NCBI GenBank assembly: GCA_946481495.1
Contig: CAMLNW010000024.1
Location: 1-17,419 of the forward strand
DNA length: 17,419 nucleotides
Direction: 5' to 3'
Origin: an uncultured Actinomycetes bacterium
GTDB taxonomy: Bacteria > Actinomycetota > Thermoleophilia > Solirubrobacterales > Thermoleophilaceae
The position numbers and the translations under genes are program-made. Below the pieces are notes generated by a model. It did not search any database and was not told the DNA's origin. It was given only the letters and a program-made list of their open reading frames with translations. Below, piece by piece: positions 12,974 through 17,419 of this stretch; position 1 is the first letter of the stretch; every line of letters begins with the position of its first letter.

Positions 12974-14233
12974 TCAGGTGGAGTACTCGGAGTTGATCGT
13001 CACGTACTCGTGGGTCAGGTCGCTGAAGAAGACCTCGGTCTCGCCGCCCTCGCCGGGCAGCGCGAGCTCGATGTCCACCTCCGGTGATTCGACCGCCCGT
13101 TCGAGCGTCCTCCACGTCTCGCCGTCGAGGTCGAGCACGACGCCGGCCGAGGCGACCTGGATCCCCTCGATCGACAGGTCGACGACGAACGGCGCCCCGG
13201 CTCCGAGCGCCTGCCCGACCGACTGCAGGATGCGGCCGAAGTTCGGGTCGGCGCCGAGCAGCGCCGACTTGACCAGCGGCGAGTCGGCGACGGCCCGCGC
13301 TACCCGCTCGACGACGTCGGTCGCCCCGCGGACGACGACCCGCCCGACCCGCGTCGCGCCCTCGCCGTCGGCGACCATCTCGAGCGCGAGCTGGCGCATC
13401 AGGGCGTCCATCGCCTCCCCGAAGGCCAGCTCGTCGTGCGACTCCGGCTCGATCCGAACGCCGGAGGCGCCGTTGGCGAACACGACCACGGTGTCGGAGG
13501 TCGAGAGCTGGCCGTCGACCGAGATCCGGTCGAACGAGCGCTTGACGCACACCCCGGTCAGCAGATCTAGCGTCTCCTGCTCGATCGCCGCGTCGGTCTC
13601 GACGAAGCAGAACATCGTCGCGAAGCGCGGCGAGATCATCCCCGCGCCCTTCGCCTGGCCGGCGAGCCGCACGACCGCGCCGGACGGCAGCGCGACCTCG
13701 AGGCAGGCGCGCTTCGGGCCCTTGTCGGTGGTCAGGATCGCCTGGCAGAAGTCCTCGCTGTCCTGCCCCAGCGCCTCGGCGCACGCCTGCGCTCCGGCGA
13801 GCAGCGCGTCGCGCGGCAGCTCGCGGCCGATCACGCCGGTCGAGGCCAGCCCAACTAGCTCGGCGTCGATCCCCAGCGCCTGCGCGGCCGCCTGCTGTGA
13901 CGCCCTCGCCGTCTCCAGCCCGCGCGCGCCGTCGGCGACGTTCGAGTTGCCGGAATTGGCGAGCACTGCCCGCAGCCCGTCGAGCTTCGCCTCGCTCGTC
14001 ACCGCGATCGGAGCTCCGACGAGCGCGTTGTCGCAGAAGCGCACGGCCGAGACCGTCTCCTCCGCGTCGGAGACCAGCAGGCCGACGTCGAGCGGCCCCT
14101 CGCCCCCACCCGGGATCTCCTTTATCCCAGCGTGAACGCCCGCCGCCCGGTAGCCGTGCGGCAGCCGGTCCGGCGCAAGCTCGATCGCCTGCGGCGGCCG
14201 CGGCACCCACCTCGACTTGAAGAAGTCGCTCAT
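12974..14233 (-). CDS. argJ: Glutamate N-acetyltransferase / amino-acid acetyltransferase, self-cleaving
   Basis: A 419-residue Ntn-type enzyme. By family it transfers acetyl from N-acetylornithine to glutamate, closing the acetyl cycle. The autocleavage/catalytic site is seen as GAGMISPRFATMF, with cleavage expected at Ala205-Thr206 and Thr206 as nucleophile. ASTGVIGRELP (130-140), TTDKGPKRA and the C-terminal SDLTHEYVTINSEYST are also family signatures. The ATG at 14233 (MSDFFKSRW) overlaps the argC stop by 4 bp. An in-frame start at 14281 would run 48 bp further into argC and is not favoured. Whether it is also able to use acetyl-CoA (bifunctional) cannot be read from the sequence. Confidence 0.95.
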   Translation of the reverse strand: MSDFFKSRWVPRPPQAIELAPDRLPHGYRAAGVHAGIKEIPGGGEGPLDVGLLVSDAEETVSAVRFCDNALVGAPIAVTSEAKLDGLRAVLANSGNSNVADGARGLETARASQQAAAQALGIDAELVGLASTGVIGRELPRDALLAGAQACAEALGQDSEDFCQAILTTDKGPKRACLEVALPSGAVVRLAGQAKGAGMISPRFATMFCFVETDAAIEQETLDLLTGVCVKRSFDRISVDGQLSTSDTVVVFANGASGVRIEPESHDELAFGEAMDALMRQLALEMVADGEGATRVGRVVVRGATDVVERVARAVADSPLVKSALLGADPNFGRILQSVGQALGAGAPFVVDLSIEGIQVASAGVVLDLDGETWRTLERAVESPEVDIELALPGEGGETEVFFSDLTHEYVTINSEYST

Positions 14234-15222
14234 GGCAGCAGCCCGGCGGTCTCGGGGAGCCCGAGCATCAGGTTGAGGCACTGCACGCCCTGCCCGGCCG
14301 CGCCCTTCCAGAGGTTGTCGATCGCCGCGAAGGCGAGCACCCGCCCGGTGGCGGGCTCGACCGTCGCGTGGACGCGGCAGAGGTTGGTCTCGCGCACGTC
14401 GCGCACGCCCGGCGGCGCGTCGGCGAGCTCGACGAACGGCTCGTCGGCATAGGCGTCGTGGAACAGCGCGCGCACCTCGTCGCCGCTTAGCGGTGACTTC
14501 GGAGTCACGTAGCAGCTGGCCAGCAGCCCCTGGTCGATCGGCAGCAGGTGCGGCGTGAAGGTGACCGGCAGCCCCTCGGGCAGCTCCTGGTCGAGCTCCG
14601 CGCGGTGGCGGTGGCCCTCAACCTTGTACGGCGTCACGTTCTCGTCGGCGGAGACGAAGTGCGTCGTCGCGGTCGCCTCCCGGCCCGCGCCCGACACGCC
14701 CGACTTCGCGTCGACGATCGCGTCGGCAGCGATCTCGCGCAGCGGCCACAGGCCGAGCAGCGACGCCGTCGGGTAACAGCCCGGCGCACCGACGAGATCG
14801 GCCCCGGCGATCGCCTCGCGGTGGCCGAGCTCGGGTAGGCCGTAGACGGCCTCGCCCAGCAGCTCCGGCGCCTCGTGCGGCTGGTACTCGCGCTCGTAGA
14901 GCTCTTGCGACAGCCGGAAGTCTGCTGAGAGGTCGACGACCTTCAGCCCACGCGCGCACAACTCGCGCACAACCGGCGCGGCCGCCTTGTGCGGGTAACC
15001 GAGGATCACCGCGTCAGCGACCTCCGCGATCCGGTCGGCGTCGAACTCGTCCATGACGAGATCGACCCGGTGGCGCGGATAGACGTCGCGCAGCCGCTTG
15101 CCGGCGTCGGTCCGCGCCGTCAGCGCGGTCAGCTCGAGCGACGGGTGCCGGTCGACGACCGACGCCGCCACGGCGCCGCCGAATCCAGCCGCCCCGACGA
15201 CTGCCACACGAAACTCAGCCAC
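14230..15222 (-). CDS. argC: N-acetyl-gamma-glutamyl-phosphate reductase
   Basis: A 330-residue NADPH-dependent reductase. By family it makes N-acetylglutamate semialdehyde. It has the dinucleotide-binding VVGAAGFGG (8-16), GYPHKAA, VVDLSADFRL, the catalytic cysteine in VGAPGCYPTA (Cys149), SGVSGAGRE, and the catalytic HRH in KVEGHRHRAEL (204-206). The C-terminus has LWKGAAGQGVQCLNLM. The start is GTG at 15222, with GGAGGG (plus-strand ccctcc at 15230-15235) 7 nt upstream inside pheT. It overlaps the pheT stop by 8 bp, so the arginine genes are tied to phenylalanyl-tRNA synthetase expression. Confidence 0.97.
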   Translation of the reverse strand: MAEFRVAVVGAAGFGGAVAASVVDRHPSLELTALTARTDAGKRLRDVYPRHRVDLVMDEFDADRIAEVADAVILGYPHKAAAPVVRELCARGLKVVDLSADFRLSQELYEREYQPHEAPELLGEAVYGLPELGHREAIAGADLVGAPGCYPTASLLGLWPLREIAADAIVDAKSGVSGAGREATATTHFVSADENVTPYKVEGHRHRAELDQELPEGLPVTFTPHLLPIDQGLLASCYVTPKSPLSGDEVRALFHDAYADEPFVELADAPPGVRDVRETNLCRVHATVEPATGRVLAFAAIDNLWKGAAGQGVQCLNLMLGLPETAGLLP

Positions 15223-17419
15223 GGATCTGCCCTCCGATCTGCTCCAGCGCCGCCACGATCGCGTCGCGCCGCTCGACGACCTCGTCCTCGGTCAGCGTCC
15301 GGTCGGGCGCCCGGAACTCGAGCCGCAGCGCCAGCGAACGGTTGCCCTCCCCCACCTGCTCGCCCTCGTAGACGTCGAACACGCCGGTCGCGGCGAGCAG
15401 CGCGCCGCCGGCCGCCGTCACCGTCGCCTCGACGGTCGCGGCGCTGACATCCGACGGCGCGACGACCGCGATGTCCTGGAGCACCGCCGGGAAGCTCGTC
15501 ACGTCGGCGTAGGCGGCGAGCACGCCATCGGTCAGCTCGGCGAGCACGTCAACATCGAGCTCAAAGCTAGCGACCGCGTCGAGGTCCCACTCGCGCGCGA
15601 CGAGCGGATGCAGCTCGCCGATCCAGCCGACGTCGACCAGCTCCCCGCCCACCTCGACGAGCGCCCGCGCCGCCCGCCCCGGATGCAGGTAGGGCAACTC
15701 GGCGGTCGGCTCGACTGCCAGCTGCATCCCGGCGACCTCCAGCAGCGCCGCGACGTATCCCTTGGCCGCATAGAAGTCGGCCGCTCCGGCGGCGCTGCGC
15801 CAGGTCTTGGGCGAAGACTCGGTGATCAGCCCGGCGAGATGGTGGCGCTCCGTCGCGGGGGTAGCGCCCTCCGGGCTGCCAGCAGGGGCGTCGAGTTCCC
15901 CGTCGTGCTCGTAGACGTGCGCCGACTCGAACAGCGCGAGCCCCGGCGTGCCGTGCGCCGCGTTGCGCCGCGCGGCGTCGAGCAGCCCCGGCAGCAGCAG
16001 CGGCCGCATCACGGAGTGGTCCTCGCTGAGCGGGTTCGACAACGTCAGCAGTGGCGCGCCGGTCAGCCGCAGCCGCTCGATCGTCGCGGGCGCCGTGAAG
16101 CTCCAACCGACGATCTCGTCCATGCCGCGGTCGCGCAGCGCGTCCTCGAGCCGCCGCCGCAGCTTCTGGGCGTGGGTCAGCCGGCCGATCGCCCGCTCGC
16201 GCGCCGGCAGCGTCGTCGGCAGCTTGTCGAGACCGTAGATCCGCGCGATCTCCTCGACGAGGTCGGCCTCGCGCTGAACGTCGGCGTCGCGCCACGGCGG
16301 CACCGTCACCGCGAGCCCGTCACTCGTCAGCTCAGCGACGAACCCGAGGCTCGCGAGGATCCGCTCCACCTCGGCATCGTCGATCCGCAGACCGAGGATC
16401 CGCTCAAGCCGGTCGAGGCTGAGCGTCACGACCCGCGGCTCCAGCGGCTCCGGGTAGGCGTCGATCGTGCCGGGCACGAGCCGCGCGCCGGCGAGCTCGA
16501 CCATCAGCCGCGCCGCCAGCCGTTGCGCCGCCAGCGCCTGCTCGGGATGGAGCTGCTTCTCGAACCGTGTCGACGCCTCCGACCGCAGCCCGAGCGCCTT
16601 CGACGTCTTGAGCACGTTCGGACCGACCCAGGTAGCCGCCTCCATCAGCACGCGCGTGGTGGACTCCGAGACCTCGGAGATCTGGCCACCCATGATTCCG
16701 GCGATTCCCGACGGGCCCTCGGCATCGCAGACGAGCGCCATCTCGGGGTCGAAGCTGCGCTCGACGTCGTCGAGCGTCGTCATCTTCTCCCCCGCGTTGG
16801 CCCGACGGACGACGACCTTGCCGCCGCGCACCTCGTCGAGGTCGAAGGCGTGCATCGGCTGGCCGGTGAGCAGCATCACGTAGTTGGTGATGTCGACGAC
16901 GTTGTCGATCGGCCGCTGGCCGGCGGCGATCAGCCGCTGGCGCAGCCAGAGCGGCGACGGCCCGACCTTCACGTCCGCGAAGACGCGCGCGGTAAAGCGC
17001 AGGCAGACGTCTGGGTCGGCGATCTCGACGCTGGCGTGGTCCTCGGCGAAGTCGGAGCCGCTCGGCTCGGCGTCAGCGTCGGCCGGGTCGGCAGCGAGCG
17101 GTGCGCCGGTCGCGGCGTGGACCTCGCGCGCGATGCCGTAGACCGACAGGCAGTCGGGCCGATTCGGCGTGATCTCCAGCTCGAGCGCCTCGTCGGCGAT
17201 CGGCAGCACCTCTCCGAGCGGCGTGCCGGCGACGAGCGCGTCCTCGAGGACCATGATCCCCTTGTGCTGGTCGCCCAGTCCGAGCTCGTCCTCGGCGAGA
17301 TCCGCGAACGGCGAATCTGCCGGCCGGGTGGCGGCCGCGGGCTCGTGCGCCGCCGCGCCCCCCACCATCGACGCGAACGCCGCCTGCGCGGCCGCGCTCC
17401 CCTGATCCTCGGGGAGCGC
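15215..17419 (-). CDS. pheT: Phenylalanyl-tRNA synthetase beta subunit, 5' end beyond window
   Basis: 734 residues are visible, and the N-terminus lies off the right edge. It forms the alpha2-beta2 synthetase with PheS, expected just upstream. Seen in order: the end of the EMAP/tRNA-binding domain (EDELGLGDQHKGIMVLEDAL), the B1/B3/B4 editing region (TPNRPDCLSVYGIAREVHA, ITNYVMLLTGQPMHAFD, GIMGG), the B5 domain (LSLDRLERILGLRIDDAEVERIL through VPPWRADVQ-like residues and EEIARIYGLDKLP), the core, and the C-terminal ferredoxin-fold anticodon-binding domain (VTSFPAVLQDIAVV to the end). Before EDELGLG, the family's GMxCSE sequence is not seen; an Ala-rich stretch stands there. The frame stays open to the window edge, so the Met codon at 17368 is not taken as the start. 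It is the first visible gene of the operon. Confidence 0.95.
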   Translation of the reverse strand, partial: ALPEDQGSAAAQAAFASMVGGAAAHEPAAATRPADSPFADLAEDELGLGDQHKGIMVLEDALVAGTPLGEVLPIADEALELEITPNRPDCLSVYGIAREVHAATGAPLAADPADADAEPSGSDFAEDHASVEIADPDVCLRFTARVFADVKVGPSPLWLRQRLIAAGQRPIDNVVDITNYVMLLTGQPMHAFDLDEVRGGKVVVRRANAGEKMTTLDDVERSFDPEMALVCDAEGPSGIAGIMGGQISEVSESTTRVLMEAATWVGPNVLKTSKALGLRSEASTRFEKQLHPEQALAAQRLAARLMVELAGARLVPGTIDAYPEPLEPRVVTLSLDRLERILGLRIDDAEVERILASLGFVAELTSDGLAVTVPPWRDADVQREADLVEEIARIYGLDKLPTTLPARERAIGRLTHAQKLRRRLEDALRDRGMDEIVGWSFTAPATIERLRLTGAPLLTLSNPLSEDHSVMRPLLLPGLLDAARRNAAHGTPGLALFESAHVYEHDGELDAPAGSPEGATPATERHHLAGLITESSPKTWRSAAGAADFYAAKGYVAALLEVAGMQLAVEPTAELPYLHPGRAARALVEVGGELVDVGWIGELHPLVAREWDLDAVASFELDVDVLAELTDGVLAAYADVTSFPAVLQDIAVVAPSDVSAATVEATVTAAGGALLAATGVFDVYEGEQVGEGNRSLALRLEFRAPDRTLTEDEVVERRDAIVAALEQIGGQIRG

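Noticed and set aside
14234..14281. Longer argJ start at 14281
   Set aside because: It would overlap argC by about 50 bp. The ATG at 14233 gives the usual 4-bp overlap and the expected N-terminus.
1..17419. Insertion sequences, prophage, CRISPR, toxin-antitoxin or defence islands
   Set aside because: No transposase, integrase, terminal inverted repeats, spacer-repeat pattern or known defence domain was seen. Gene content is core metabolism. The type I toxin idea for the micropeptide is kept only as one alternative.

Overview
The window is high-GC chromosomal DNA (roughly 68-70% G+C by eye) from an actinobacterium. The most likely class is Thermoleophilia (Solirubrobacterales/Gaiellales type). 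This rests on the pheT-argC-argJ-argB-argD-argG order, the heavy use of GTG starts, the style of the GluRS and DnaE proteins, and -10 hexamers of the form TAnnnT placed almost directly against start codons. The assignment is an inference; no rRNA or other diagnostic marker is present. There is no mobile element, CRISPR array, tRNA or rRNA.

Left block (1-2898). A truncated cysteine synthase (cysK, minus strand) is preceded by a 400-bp gene-poor stretch. That stretch holds a possible 19-residue hydrophobic micropeptide with a near-perfect Shine-Dalgarno, three GC-rich arms that can form mutually exclusive hairpins, an imperfect 20-bp direct repeat, and a doubtful 37-codon ORF. An Rrf2-family regulator (cysteine-free, CymR-like) lies upstream on the same strand. 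Divergent from it is a small VanZ-like membrane protein, whose end overlaps the end of an HDOD-LuxR fusion regulator.

Middle block (2944-9429). Glutamyl-tRNA synthetase (gltX, minus) and endonuclease IV (nfo, plus) are divergent, with start codons only 9 bp apart. Next comes a convergent pair of small Cys-rich proteins of unknown function, one with a CxxC/CxxC zinc ribbon and one with nine cysteines. Then comes the replicative DNA polymerase III alpha subunit (dnaE, minus).

Right block (9516-17419, all minus strand). This is one tightly packed operon, transcribed right to left: pheT (5' end off the window), argC, argJ, argB, argD, argG and a 54-residue single-TM protein. Junctions are overlaps of 4-8 bp or gaps of 9-17 bp. 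The arg genes cover acetylglutamate to ornithine (B, C, D, J) and citrulline to argininosuccinate (G). argF, argR and argH are not in the cluster. A hairpin flanked by 7-bp direct repeats separates the operon from dnaE.

Most of the window is core metabolism, translation and replication. The parts that repay a second look are the cysK leader region, the recurrent leaderless-type promoters, the gltX/nfo promoter overlap, an apparent in-frame contraction in the GluRS C-terminal domain, an alanine-rich segment in the PheT N-terminal region, and the unannotated small genes.
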